A program made the translations under genes and the position numbers. DNA of 64,000 nt from Geosiphon pyriformis. Lineage: Eukaryota > Glomeromycota > Glomeromycetes > Archaeosporales > Geosiphonaceae. The notes beneath the pieces were generated by a model, which made no database searches, was not told the DNA's origin, and was given only the letters and a program-made list of their open reading frames with translations. The DNA is taken from NCBI GenBank assembly GCA_016748015.1, contig JAAOMT010000031.1, positions 186,001 to 250,000 of the forward strand. Reading direction: 5' to 3'. The number at the start of each line of letters is the position of its first letter. Positions within the stretch are counted from its first letter, which is position 1. Positions 44,290 through 56,358 of the stretch are shown here, piece by piece.

Positions 44290-46545
44290 AAAATTTAAAT
44301 TTTATGACTACAATCAAAACAAAGAGTAGAAAAGCTGTACTTAATATTTTTTTAAAATATTTAATAAAATTTCAACCAAAAAAGCTCTCTTTGTTGTAAA
44401 AACAGCTAAGCAAAATGTTTTAAAAGTCTTTTTTTTATTTAGTAATTATAAAAAGCTGCTTTTGATAGTTGTTAAAACATTTTTTTCATTTTTGACTGGT
44501 TTTTTACCAATCAAAGTTTCTTCAAAGAAACATATTTAGATTAATCTTAGTGTTGTCTTTACTTCAACTAAAAGCCCAAAAGTTTTTAATAATAGACTAA
44601 TTAACAAGCTGGTTTTTTTTTTATAACTTCTATACTTGGGACTGCTAGTATTATTTCTTTAAAAAATATGATTAAAAAAACCAAAGATTTAAAAAAATAA
44701 AAATAGTCATTTGCTTTTGCTATTATTATACCAAATTCTTTTGTGGTTTCTAATAAAATTTTAGATGAAATCTTTGTTGTATTATTTAGCATATTATTCA
44801 AGATAGACCAAGATTAATTACTGGTTGTATTGTTAAATGTGATGTCTTTTAGCAAATTATTACTAATTTTAGAAGCAAAGCAACTATTTCCTATAGTATT
44901 ACTTGTTTTTGAGAATTGAACTGACCAAATAGAAACTGAATTATTTTTTCTGCTAGTTTTTGGTACTGTTATTGGTGGTGCTTGAAAAATTATTTTTAAT
45001 CATCAAAAATTTGCTAAGTGAATAATTTTTACTTTAGTGTTTAATACTATTTTTAAAATTAAATTGGCTTATATTAAGACTGTTTTCCAGTTTGTATATG
45101 GTTTTTTGAATGCAAAATCAGTATTAAAAAACAATATAAAGTTTTTTTGTATGAAGTTTGCTTCTTAAAAATCTTTAGAAACTGTTTTTTTGGTTGAGTT
45201 TACAAGCTTTATTTGTTTAATCACTTTTAAAATTACCAAGTTTTTAGTAATTTTTGAGTCTGGTTCTTTTTTATTATTGTTATACTGTATAATGTGTCTT
45301 TGAATATATTTGCTATTAACATTAAAACAACTCTTGGTGTGTTTAGTAAAATTATTTGTATTGTAATGAAATCTGTTAACATTTAATGTTTATTTTAAAA
45401 AACTGGACTTTGTTGTATTTACTTTAAATTATTGGTTAGTTTTAATAAGTAAAAATAATATTAGAATTTTCTTCTTAGTAAATCAAAATAAGCCTATTTT
45501 GTCTCATAATAGGTTTAAAACCAAGTTAGTTAACTTTTTTTTTGGTTGTATTGTCTTTGAAATTAGTAATATGATTTCTTAAGTTAATGATCAAATGTGT
45601 TTTATTTTTTACTTTTCTGATTTTGGCTATTATTCTCAATTTGCTTTGGTTATATTTAAATCTCAATTGGATTTAGATACTGCTGTAAACAAAACTGGTA
45701 TGCTAAAAAAATGCTGTATCTAATAAAAAATCTCTGGCTGTTAGTGCTGTTTTAAGTATTAGGAAATAGACTATCTGATTGTAGAATATAAGATGTTTTC
45801 ACTTTTTTCTTCCAAAGCTTCTAAGATATTTATATTATGTTTTGTAGGTTTTAAGTTTTATGTCAAAGCTTCTGCTTTTTTAAGCTCTTCTAAGTTTTCA
45901 CTTTTGATAATTTTTGTTCTCTTTTCTGTTATTATTAGTAACTTTTTAGTATTGTCTTAGTTGTTTTCTTTAGAATTTAATTTGATTAAACTTTTTGTAT
46001 TAGTTGAATCAATTGTTAAGTCTGTTAGCTCTCTAATTACTACTTTTAAACAGTTTATCAAAAATAATGTAGTTTCAAGCAGTGTTTTTAGTCTTAAGAT
46101 TAATAAATTTATAATTTATTTGGATTTTTTTAGCAAAATTGTTGGTAGATTAAAAAAAAAGTAGTTTTACTAAAAAAAAAGTGTTATATAAATGATATTA
46201 ACATGTCTGGTAATTTGAATTCTCTAGTTGACATCAATAATAATATATTTTTTAGTTTAATATCTCTTTGGACACATAAATTTAATAGTATTAAAACTGA
46301 TTTCTTAAAAACAGCTAAGTGGCTAATTGAATTAATTTTTTATAATATTTAATTATTTAATGTAGTTCAAAAGATATCAGCTTTGGATAAGTTTACTTTT
46401 ATTGTAACAATATAGCATAGTTTGAACTAACTTAAATAGCTGGTTATATGTAGAAAATACATAAATTATACTTAGTTTAGAATACTTAGTTTGTTCCAAA
46501 GTTTTAAGTAGTAATTAGACCATATTTATTAAATTTTAATAAAAA
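44290..46545 (+). mobile_element. ORF1-only LINE-like element, second copy
   Basis: Plus-strand copy of the element E family, about 2.25 kb: a start at 44,304, one long decayed reading region to 46,415, then the LINE-type 3' tail (TAGCTGGTTATATGTAGAAAA near 46,437) and an A-rich end. It matches element E in length and order and the relic at 838-1,689 in sequence. There is no endonuclease or reverse transcriptase. Boundaries are approximate by about 20 bp. Confidence 0.65.
44304..46415 (+). pseudogene. Decayed RRM/CCHC protein gene of ORF1-only element
   Basis: From ATG 44,304 the first residues (MTTIKTKSRKAVLN) match those of element E (MTTTRAKSKKAAPD). The distance to the TAG at 46,413 is 2,112 nt, nearly that of the reconstructed element E frame (2,127). 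Pieces of the later helix are readable (LIKLFVLVESIVKSVSSL near 45,980). The CCHC region is lost to stops and the frame shifts within the copy. Non-functional, strongly A/T-shifted. Confidence 0.6.
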
Positions 46546-47280
46546 AAAAAACTATAATAAAATTTATTAATTTTAAGATTATTAAATTAATTGTTTTTAA
46601 ATAGTTTGTTTTAATTAAAAAAAAATTAATATGTATAAAATATATAATTATTTGTTTTAAGATTAAAAAGTTTTAAAAACCTATTTTTTATATGATTTTT
46701 GTTTTTAAAAATATAAAATTATGTTAAATTAAACATATTATTATAAAGTATATTATTGTTAAAAATTTTTTAACCAAATTAAAAAAAGTATTATCAAGCT
46801 TATTATATAATAACTAATTTATATATATATTAAAAACAGATTTTTATTGTTTGTTTTGTCTTTTTAAAAAAAACTTTAGATTTAAATTACAAAAAAAATT
46901 TATTAGTGTTTTTTTAATATTAATTTATTTAAAAACATCAAATTTTTTTTGTTTGTTTCTAAAAATATAAAATTACAGTTTATTAATTTAAAATACAATT
47001 TTATTAATTTTAAAAAAAAAGTAAATAAATTTATAAAAAAATTAAATATATTAATATTAATAATTTTTTAATTTTGTTTTAAATATAAATTATTAATAAT
47101 TTTTTTTAAACAAAATTAAATAAGTAATATAATAATAATAAATTAAATATATTAATTAATAACAAAACCAATAATAAAAAGTTATTTAATTTAAAAAAAA
47201 TAATCAAAATTTAATAACTAAATTTTAAGACAGTTAATTTTCAATGTTGTTACTTTACAAAAAAAATAAAATTAATTTTT
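46546..47280. other. AT-rich stretch, nothing recognised
   Basis: Very A/T-rich DNA between the ORF1-only element and LINE-C. No coding frame or repeat could be named. Confidence 0.4.
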
Positions 47281-47404
47281 TTCTCTTGTCAATTCTTTGA
47301 CCATGATGAAAGAGAATTTTATTGAAGTTTTATTTAGCACTTTTCTCTTTTACTCTTTGTTTTTTTTTCTAATTATTCTTTCTAATTTTTTTCTTTTTAT
47401 TGTG

Positions 47405-49363
47405 ATGAAACCAGTAGGCTTCTCTGCTGGTGGTTTTAGTTCCGTTTCAGCTGGATTGGGGATCTGGTCTAACAATAAAAAGAAAGCATGTATTAAAAGC
47501 ATATACTCTTGTGGTCCTTTATACAAGAAATCTAAAGTTTCTGGAGCTATTAGTGATATGGTCGATTTGTTGGCTGGTCCTATTCCTGGCAGCATTTTAC
47601 AGACTGGTGATTTGGAATGAAAGGTGTTTTGGAGCAGTGAAATGGAGAGCAAAAATGCTAGTGTTAATGGGATGTCTGATTTGGAAAACATAGATAATAT
47701 GGTGGCAGAAGAAACGAGTTATGTAGATTCCAATGATTCTGAAGCTAACAAAATGGTGAATAATATGACACCAAGAAAAACGCAAATGAGGACGTATGTT
47801 TTAAGACAACCACCAAAAAAACTTTCTTTCAATATTATGAGTGATGTCGATAATGTTTTGAAACTCCCATCTTTCAAATTTCAAGGTTCCAATCAGCTGC
47901 CGAGTGCCAAGTTACATGTTCTGGAAAAAAGGAGCTTTGAGCCAGTTAAATCATTCGCATTAGATATTAAGCTGTTGGCTGTTTCAGGGAAAAATGTTAA
48001 TGAAAAATTAATTTCAATTAAAAAAATTTTTTATCAAGTAGATGGTTTTAGGAGAGCTTCTACTCCCTTAAAATTCCCAGGGATCATTAGATCCTCCTTT
48101 ACTTCTGAGTTGAGTCTTAACAAGGCTAAGAGATTGGTAATTTGTGAGAAGATTTTAGTAAATAATGATGTTAGAAAGTTGGGCATTCATTCAAATCAGG
48201 AAATAATTGTTAAGTAAATTCCAGTAGATCTTTCCAGATTAGCAGTTGTGTTAGTTTTCTCCAAGTTTGGTAAGGTTGTGTCAATCAAAATGCAATTAAT
48301 TGGTTTGTGGCAGAAGACTTTGGTTGAGTTTGAATTGTTGAAGGTGGCTAGTTCAGTTGCATCTAAATAGTCTGTTCTCATGGGAAAAGATTCTGTGCAG
48401 GTGGCATTGGCTGTTAAAAATAAACAATCTTGGGTGTTTAGAAATCAGCATAGGGCCTTGCTTTATACTCTGCCAGTTGGCACTACTGCTCATGATTTGT
48501 CTGGTTTAATTGATTCATATAGTGGTAAAATCTGTTTTATTGGTTGCAATCCTAGTTCTTATGTCCATAACAGATGTGCTGTAGTTTGTTTTGCTAATAA
48601 GGTATCAAAATTGGCTGCAATTGATTCTAATCCAGTTTTTAAGGGTGTAAATTTGCGATGGGCTGGTCTTTTTCTGGCTTGTTGTGCCAAATGTAAACAA
48701 TTTGGTCACATTTCTGATGCTTGTTTGTCTGGTGAGATTTCTGGAGTTTGTGGGAAGCAAGTGATGACTAATCAGGATCGGGTTCATTTGGCTGGTATTT
48801 ATAAGAAAAAATAAGTTCCTATTGCCTGTCCGGTTTCTTTTAGTGGTAGAATTTGGGCTCAAGTAGCTGGTGGTGTTTCTTCTTAAGTGATTTTTTCAAT
48901 TTCTTTTGGTGCCAGTCAGTCCCTTGTTGCTGAGATCTCTCTATTTGCTTTTGTCTCATCTGGTGATCATAATGTATATGATCATTTGGCTTTTTTGGAA
49001 CACTCTTTGAAACTTTTGGCTGACCAAGTTTCTGGTATTTTGGAGAAATTGGGTTCTATGAAATTGGTGTCTTTGGTGATTACATCTGATGCTTCTCTCA
49101 CAGCAATTCCAGTGTTTGTGGTTTTAGATTTGGATTTGAATATGGTTTTGGATAGTGTTTCAGCAATTTTCAATCCATCTTCTCCTGTCATTAATGATAC
49201 AGCTCCCATTATAAGTCCAAGTAGTTTTAAAGTTTTGACTACTAAAGTCAGTGGTTTAGAATCTAAGATGGTGGATTTGGAAGTTTTGGTTGAATCTGTT
49301 TTGGAAAAATTGGACTATTTGTGCTCAGGTTTGGGTTCATCAGCTGCCTCTATTTCTCAATAA
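47405..49363 (+). pseudogene. LINE-C ORF1 (RRM, zinc knuckle)
   Basis: One frame of 653 codons including the stop, against 652 in LINE-A, broken by stops at 47,618, 48,215, 48,368, 48,812 and 48,884 but without any frameshift. The RRM region spans about 48,205-48,400 and the knuckle CAKCKQFGHISDAC lies near 48,685-48,725. The stop at 48,368 replaces Trp and that at 48,812 replaces Gln of LINE-A and -D, consistent with transitions. The C-terminal helix LESKMVDLEVLVESVLEKL is intact. Confidence 0.8.
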
Positions 49364-52300
49364 GTGTTTTGGTCTGGAAGATTGCCATGTGCAATATAAG
49401 GGACATGAACAATCCTATGAAACAGAATGATATAATTTGTTGACATAAAGAGACAAACAATTTGATTTCTATTGTTACTGAGACCAAGTTAAAGGGTAAA
49501 GTTCGCTCATAGATCATGAATAAGTTTGATGGTGTTCAGATATTTACCTCTGGTTTGGATTCTGGTTATCTGAGCTCTGGTGTTGCAATTGTTATGGACA
49601 TTTCTTTGGCGAGACATGTGTGCAAAGTTTCTAAAGTACCTGGTCAGCTTCTGTCTATTAAGCTGTTTTTCAAGAATAAACTTTCTGTGTTTATTTTGGG
49701 GCTTTATGCTGGTGCTTCTTCAATAGTTTGGTTCTCTTAGGCTGGTGAAGTCAACTCTCTCATTGCTAAGGCTGTTAACAAATCTTTTTTTGTTGTTTTG
49801 GGTGGTGATTTCAATGAGAATAGTTTGTACAAGAGTGTGAGTTTTAAAAGATGTCTTAACTTAGGACTGGTCAATTCTTTGTTAGGTAGCCCAGTGGTGA
49901 AGAGCCCTACATAAAAAAATTTGAGGGGTGTGAAAAAAACAATTGATTTCATACTAGTTTCATCTAATTTGGTCAATACAGTGGTGAATCACAATGTTGT
50001 GGATGTAAGCAAACATTTCAACATTAATTACTGAGCAGTTTCTGTGTCTGTAGGCTTGAGCAGTCTGCTGGATGCTCAGTTAAATTCTCTTTATAGATAG
50101 GCTAATAGGGATTATTGGAAGTTTGATTTCAGGGGTGCTAATGACAGTAAATGGAGTAGTTTTAGAGATGCCATTTCAGCCAATGCTAGAATGTTTGCCA
50201 ATGAGTTTACTGTCACTGTACAACTTTTGGATTTGGATATCATGTGGAGTATTTTGCACAAGATAATGACTCTTTTAGCAAATGAGATATTTAAGAAAAA
50301 ATGGTTCAAAAATTTTGATGAGGTTTTCACCAGAGATTTCTCGAGGTTTTATAGACTGGAGTTGCTAGTGTTTAAGCTGGTTAAGACTTTTTGCTTGGTT
50401 TCTAGTGTGGAATTTGTTTCATTGTTGGATACATAATATGGGCTTGATGCTAATAGTACATTAGTGGTGAAGTTTTTATTTCTTTCAGATTCCAATTTTG
50501 ACATGATTCACTCGGCTCTGGCTAAGGTAAGGAAATCTTATCACTCTTCTAAGTTGCTAAAATCAAAGCATGCTGAGGAAGCATGTATCAAGGCAGCTAT
50601 TATTAAGAGAATAGAAAGTTTTGAATCGGATAAGAGCCACACCATTAGAAGTGTTTTGGAGTGCTTCTTTCGCAAGGTGGTACTGGATCATCTGGTTGTG
50701 AGTAACGAATTGGTATTGGAGCCAAGCCTAGTTAAATCTAAGGTGGACAGAATCATAGAAGGTTGGACCAGGAAGTGCAGAGTTATGCCTGACATCTCAG
50801 ATGAATAGTCATGCCAATATCAGTCTCTGAAGTATGTTTTCGATGGTGCCTTTTTTGGCATAATGTGTTCTGTTGGTATTGACAAATTACTCGGTGTGAT
50901 TTCTGATCTTCTTGAATGTAAAGCTGCTGGTCTTTCTGAAATTTCAAATGAACTTTGGAAACACTGTGATAAATCAATTTTGGATATGCTTTTAGTGTTT
51001 TTAAACTCTTGTTTGATCTGCAAATTAGTACCCAGTGCTTGGAAGGAAGCTTGGGTATCAATGATTCCTAAACCATATGAATGAGATGGAGTTCTTACAA
51101 ACACCCGACCTATTGCCTTGATTAAAACTGCCCACAAGGTCCTTTCCAAAATTCTCTTGAATAGGATCTTGTCAGTATATAGTACTTTTGATGTTTTACA
51201 TGAGAACAATTTTTTGGTCTTAAGGAGTACAATAATGCAGTTACCTATTTTTGCCATTGGTTCAGTGGTTGAAGATGCTTTGGAGAAGAGTCATGAACTC
51301 TGGTTGGTCTTGCAGGACATGCAAAAGACTTATGATTTGGTCAAATGGGGGCATTTTTAAAACAGTTTGGTTAGAATTAAGATGTATAACAGGTTTATTA
51401 GATTTTTTGGTAGTATTTATAATGATTGCATTAATAAGATTATGACAGATTTTGGTTTGACAGATGGATACAGAGTACATAATGGATTGGACCAAGAGAA
51501 AGTGTTCTCGCCACTTCTGTGGCACATATTTTATGATTCTTTTCTGTGTAAAGTCAAGAGACAGGCAGATGGGTGTGGATATAGGTTGAATTTTTACTTT
51601 ATTTCTGAATGTGGTCATGCCGAATCTCAGGCTGGTCTCTCCTTCTTTTTTACCACAGGTGCTTTTGTTGATGATACTATATGAATTGGCAACAGTCGAA
51701 GTACTACACAGCATATTCTTAATATTGCTAGTAAATTTTTTGATATCAATGATATTTCAATTAATAATGATAAAACTGTGGCCATTTCCATCAATTGCAA
51801 GATTGCGGATTCTTCTCTGTTGATCAGTGGGTCACCTATTTTTATTGCCAAGAGAGAAGAATTGCATTACTATTTAGGATCTATCTGTCGACTGAGGGTT
51901 TTTCCAAACCTAGCTTGGCTAAAGCACATTCTGATGTCCAGTTTTTTGCTAATTTGGTCCTCAAAAAGGCAGTGTCTGATAAGCAGTTTTTGTATTTGGT
52001 TTTGGTGGTCCTCTTTTCTATCATTGGTTATAGAACACAATTCAGTTATGTTCTTGTCAGTGCTTGTAAGAAGTGGGACACTCTGATTTGTAAGGGCTTG
52101 AAATCTAAGTCTGGCCTGCCACATGACTTCTCTAGTGATGCAATTTATCATCTTTCTCTGTATGGTTTGAAGACTTTTAAGCAGATTCAGGCTAAGAATA
52201 AATTGGCCTCGGTTATTTTTTTTACAAATTCTGTTGGTATTTTGGGTCATCTATTTTCTCACCAGTTACATGCTCTTTAGATTTTTTGCTGGCATTGACT

Positions 52301-54022
52301 TCATCCTTTGCAGTACCTGGTTCGTGTTAAGATCAACTCTCTAAATAATTTTCTGGCTGGTATGGTGTGCATTTTTTTTAGAAGCGATTTGTCTTTGGGT
52401 GGCTCTCTGACTGATGCTTTTTGTCATCAGGGTAGAACTCCCATGTCTTGTGTTCTTGGTAAATCAACCTATTTTAAGTATGTCTCTTCACTTTGGTGTT
52501 ATAGAATTGTCTTTGTGAAACAGCTGCTTGACCAAAATGGGGCTATTTTTGATTGGAAAACCTTCAAGCAGTAGAAGTAGTTAGATCCGCGTGGTCCAAT
52601 ATCTGCCTAGTTTGAGCTTTCCATTTAATTTCTTAGTATTGTGTCATCTCCTTTTGTCTACTCCTTACCTTTAGATGACAGCAGCTCTTCAAATATTCTT
52701 TGTTTTTGTGGGTTTAGTGCTATTAGTGCCAATTTGTTGTGTTCTGATGTTGGTCGTCTTTCTGTTTATATGAATGAATTTTTGAGCAGCTTGGGGTCTG
52801 TTGATATGAAAGCCAGGGCCACTGTTTTCTTTGAGAACATTGGTATGAGTTTAGGGGTAGGAGTTTCTGGTTTGATGTCTTCTATCTTGACAGAATTGCA
52901 GACTATTGCTCTAGCTCTTGAGTGTGTCCCTTCTTCTCACTCAATTAACTTGTTCTCGGATAGTCAAGTGGCTTTGGATGCTTGCAAGTTGGAGTTGGAT
53001 TTGGTTTGCCCAGATTTTAGAAATTGGTGTTGGATTGAATGTTACCATATAATAAATGTTATTTGTCATAAAAATTTGGATATTAATTGGTGCAAGGTCA
53101 AAGGTCATTTGGGTGTTTTGGACAATAAGCATGTGGATGAGTTGGCCAGAGCTGTGGCTCTCTCTAGCTGGACTCTGTCTTATTCTATCAATAAGCAATA
53201 TCTTAAGGTTGGTGGTACTGCCATTTCTGGTAATCTAGGCATTTTGTTTGGGATGTTTTTCGGTCAGTCCATCGCACATATTAAAAAGTCAGTTCTGGTT
53301 CATGGGTGGTGGTGGATAGTCTGCGTGCAGATATTGATTGGTTCAGATTGTCACTGATATAACATCCAGATTCTCATATGGCTGCTGGTTTCTGGATGTA
53401 TTTTATAAAAGCATTGCATCTTCGGCTCTCTGTTGCCATGTGCAAACAGCTTTATGATAAGAGTTACCCTAGTGTAGTGTGTTTGTTTTGTGGTGATGTC
53501 AAAGTCTTGGACCATGTTTTTTCTTGTTTGTTTGATGTTAATAATTGTGCTCGTTTGTTGAACTCTCATGCATTAGCTTGGAGAATGCAATCTGGCCTGG
53601 GTCATTTTTTTTCAGTTGTCTCACAGTTGTTGTGCACTTGTTCGTCCAACATTTTGGTCAGCACTGCTCTGTGCAAGAGTTTTGTTTTTAAGGATTGGTT
53701 TCATGAATCTATCTCTGTTTTCAAGGATTCCAAAGTGGCGAGTCAGAACATTGTGGCTTTTGTGCGTGAGTTTAGTTATGCTTTTTGGGAAGACATTTGG
53801 TTGGTTCATGCTAAGCATCATGCTTTTATGGAAAAAAATGGACTTATTCTATGTGATGGATCTGTTTCTATCTCAATTTCTGGGCTTTTTTCAGTATTAT
53901 CGGTGGGTGTAATTGAATTGCTGGGTGTTGCTGAGGCAATTGGTGTTGGTTTTGGTTTTCATAAGTTTTGTTCATTTTTTTCAGGCATTGGTGATGAAAT
54001 TTCTGTTCATATAAGTATATAG
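49360..54022 (+). pseudogene. LINE-C ORF2 (endonuclease, RT, RNase H)
   Basis: Endonuclease (LGGDFNENS near 49,799), RT (TRPIALIKTAHKVLSKIL near 51,105; FVDDTI near 51,665), RNase H (KVKGHLGVLDNKHVD near 53,096) and zinc finger (CLFCGDVKVLDHVFSC near 53,481) follow LINE-A. Single-base losses near 51,885 and 53,235 shift the frame twice. Stops include TGA 49,441 and TAG 49,510 (Trp), TAG 49,738 (Gln) and TAA 53,360. The presumed start ATG has become ATA at the overlap with the ORF1 stop. The terminal stop is TAG 54,020. Confidence 0.82.
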
Positions 54023-54185
54023 TGTTGTCTTGATTGGTCTAAGTGGCTAGTTATGTAGAAAATGCATAATTTACACCTAGTTTAGATCATTTGCATGATG
54101 TATTGCACTAGGCAGTGTTTGGACTTTACTTGTTAAAGAGAAAAAATAAAAAATAAAAAATAAAATAAAATAAATAAATAAAAAA

Positions 54186-54264
54186 TTAGTATTTTATCAA
54201 TTATTATAATCAAAAATAATTGATTTAAGTTGTTAAAATTTCAAAAACATTTATAAAGTTGCTT
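54186..54264 (+). repeat. Fragment resembling LTR family 2 between two LINEs
   Basis: The short spacer TTAGTATTTTATCAATTATT onward resembles the part of the family-2 LTR that follows its AAAAT microsatellite (10,600 and 41,885). LINE-C may have inserted at such a microsatellite, or the match may be partly chance in A/T-rich DNA. Confidence 0.35.
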
Positions 54265-54396
54265 TGCTGTTAATTTCAAATTTTTTCAATTACATTATTA
54301 TTTTAATTATGCAAAACTTTAAAGAAATTGCTTTTCTTTCTTTTCTTCTCTTAGTCTTTATTAGCTATTTCTTTTATTATACTTTCATTTGTTACG

Positions 54397-56358
54397 ATGG
54401 AACCAGTGAACTCTTCTGCTGGTGGTTTGGGTTTAATTTTGGCTGGTTTAGGGACCTGCCAAAGTGCGAAAAATAAGCATATGGATATGGTCTATTCACA
54501 TAGTGCATTTTACAAGAAGCCAAAAAAGCTGGTAGCCAATAATGTGATTGACTTGTTTGCTGGTCTATTAAGTATAAAAAATATTAGTGGTGTCAGTGTC
54601 AAGCCTGAGGTGTCCTGGGGAAGTGAGGTTAACAGTATTGCTGGCAGTATAAGCAATCTCTTGAATGTAGAAAACATGGCAAACACAGTGGCTGAGGAGA
54701 CCAATTATGCAGAATCAGGTGAGGATGATAACATGGACAATGCTATACCGAGAAAGACTCACATTTGGATGTATGTGCTGGATAACCCACTGAGGCAACC
54801 TTTTTTCGAAAGTATGAGTGATGACAATATTGCACTGGAGCTTCCTTTTCATGTAGATATTAGGTCCAATCAAGTGTTGTTGCTCAAATCACATGTTCTG
54901 GGAATGCAGTGTTTTAATTTGATGAAATCTTTTGTGCTTGATATTGAGCTTTCTGTAGTGCCTAGCAAGTTAATTGGTGATAAATTAATTTCAATAAAAA
55001 AAATTTTCTATCAAGTGGATGGTTTTGGGGGTGCTTCCACTCTCTCAAAATTCCCTGGAATTATCAGATCATTTTTTACATCAGAATCTAGTTTGAATAA
55101 GGCTAAAGTATTGGTGATTAGTAATAAAATTCTTGTTAATAATGATCTTAGAAGGGTAAACAGCCAGTCGAATTAGAAGATGATTATTAAAAAGATCCCA
55201 GTGAATCTTCCCAGATCAGCAGTAGAATCGGTTTTCTCTAAATTTGGCAAGATTATTTTGATTAAAATGCAGTTGATTGGACTTTGGCAGAAGGCCATTA
55301 TAGAGTTTAAATTATCTGAGGTGGCCAGTCTGGTTGCTTTTAAATGATTGGTGTTCATGAGAAAAAATTCTGTGCATGTGGCTTTAACAAATAAAAACAA
55401 ACAAACATTAGTGTTTAAGAATTAACATTGGGCTTTGCTTTATACTCTTCCAGTTAGCACTACAGCCTATGATCTTTCTGTTTTGGTGGAGGCTTATGAT
55501 GAGAAAACCTGTTTTATTGACCATAATCTTGCATTTTATATATGAGATAGGTGTGCTGTCATTTGTTTTAAGGATAGAGCATCCAAGTTGGCTGCTATTG
55601 GTTCTGTTCCAGTTTTCAAGAGTGTGAGTTTGTGCTGGGCTAGTCTTTTATTGGCATATTGTGCCAAATGTAAACAATTTGGTCATGTTTCTGATGTGTG
55701 TTCAGTTGGTGAGAATTTTGGAGTTGGTGGGAAGTAGGTGGTAACTGATCAAGATTGGGTTTGTTTGGCCAACATTTATAAAAAAAAGCAGGCACCTATT
55801 ATTTGCCCAGTTTCTTTTAATGGCAAAACTTGGGCTCAAGTTGCAGGTGGTTCTTCTTTTCTTTTGGGTTCTTTGTCTCCTTTAGGTACTGATCTATCTC
55901 TTGGCACTAAATTTTCTATTGGTGCTTGGTCTTTTTCTAATAATACCAATCCCTATGGTGTCTCTAGTTTGTTCAATCACTTGGTGTCTTTGGAATGGTC
56001 TTTGGAGCTTTTAACTGATCAGATTTCTGATATTGTGAGAAAGTTGAGCTTTGTGGAACTAGTGCCTTTGCCATCTGTTTTTTATGAGCTTCCTTTGGCT
56101 GTTTCTATACCTTTGGCTCCAGAAGTTAACTCGAATATGGTTTTGGATAGTGCACCAGAGCCTTCTGCTCCCTTTTTTTCTGCTGTTGTTGATAATGCTT
56201 CTGGTTTCAGTTTGAATAGCTCCAAGATTTTAACCACCAAGATGAGTGGATTAGAGTCAAAGATAACATCTTTGGAAGTTTCAATTAGTTCAGTATTAAT
56301 TAGATTGGATCATTTGTGTTCTGGTTTTGGCTCCCTATTACCTTTTTTATCTCAATGA
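54397..56358 (+). pseudogene. LINE-D ORF1 (RRM, zinc knuckle)
   Basis: Starts MEPVNSSAGG after an ACG context. One frame of 654 codons including the stop, with stops at 55,174, 55,345, 55,423, 55,543 and 55,735 and no frameshift. By comparison with LINE-A these replace Arg, Trp, Gln, Cys and Trp. The RRM (IIKKIPVNLPRSAVESVF near 55,182) and knuckle (CAKCKQFGHVSDVC near 55,660) are clear. The terminal TGA overlaps the ORF2 ATG. Confidence 0.8.

Larger units (their letters stand above)
47281..54185 (+). mobile_element. LINE-C, near full-length non-LTR retrotransposon
   Basis: Same structure as LINE-A: leader, ORF1 (47,405-49,363), ORF2 (about 49,360-54,022), conserved tail and an (AAAAT/AAAT) end. 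The leader TTGTCAATTCTTTGACCA resembles LINE-A near 1,697. Both ORFs carry many stops and ORF2 has two frameshifts. It is followed, head to tail, by LINE-D. Confidence 0.88.
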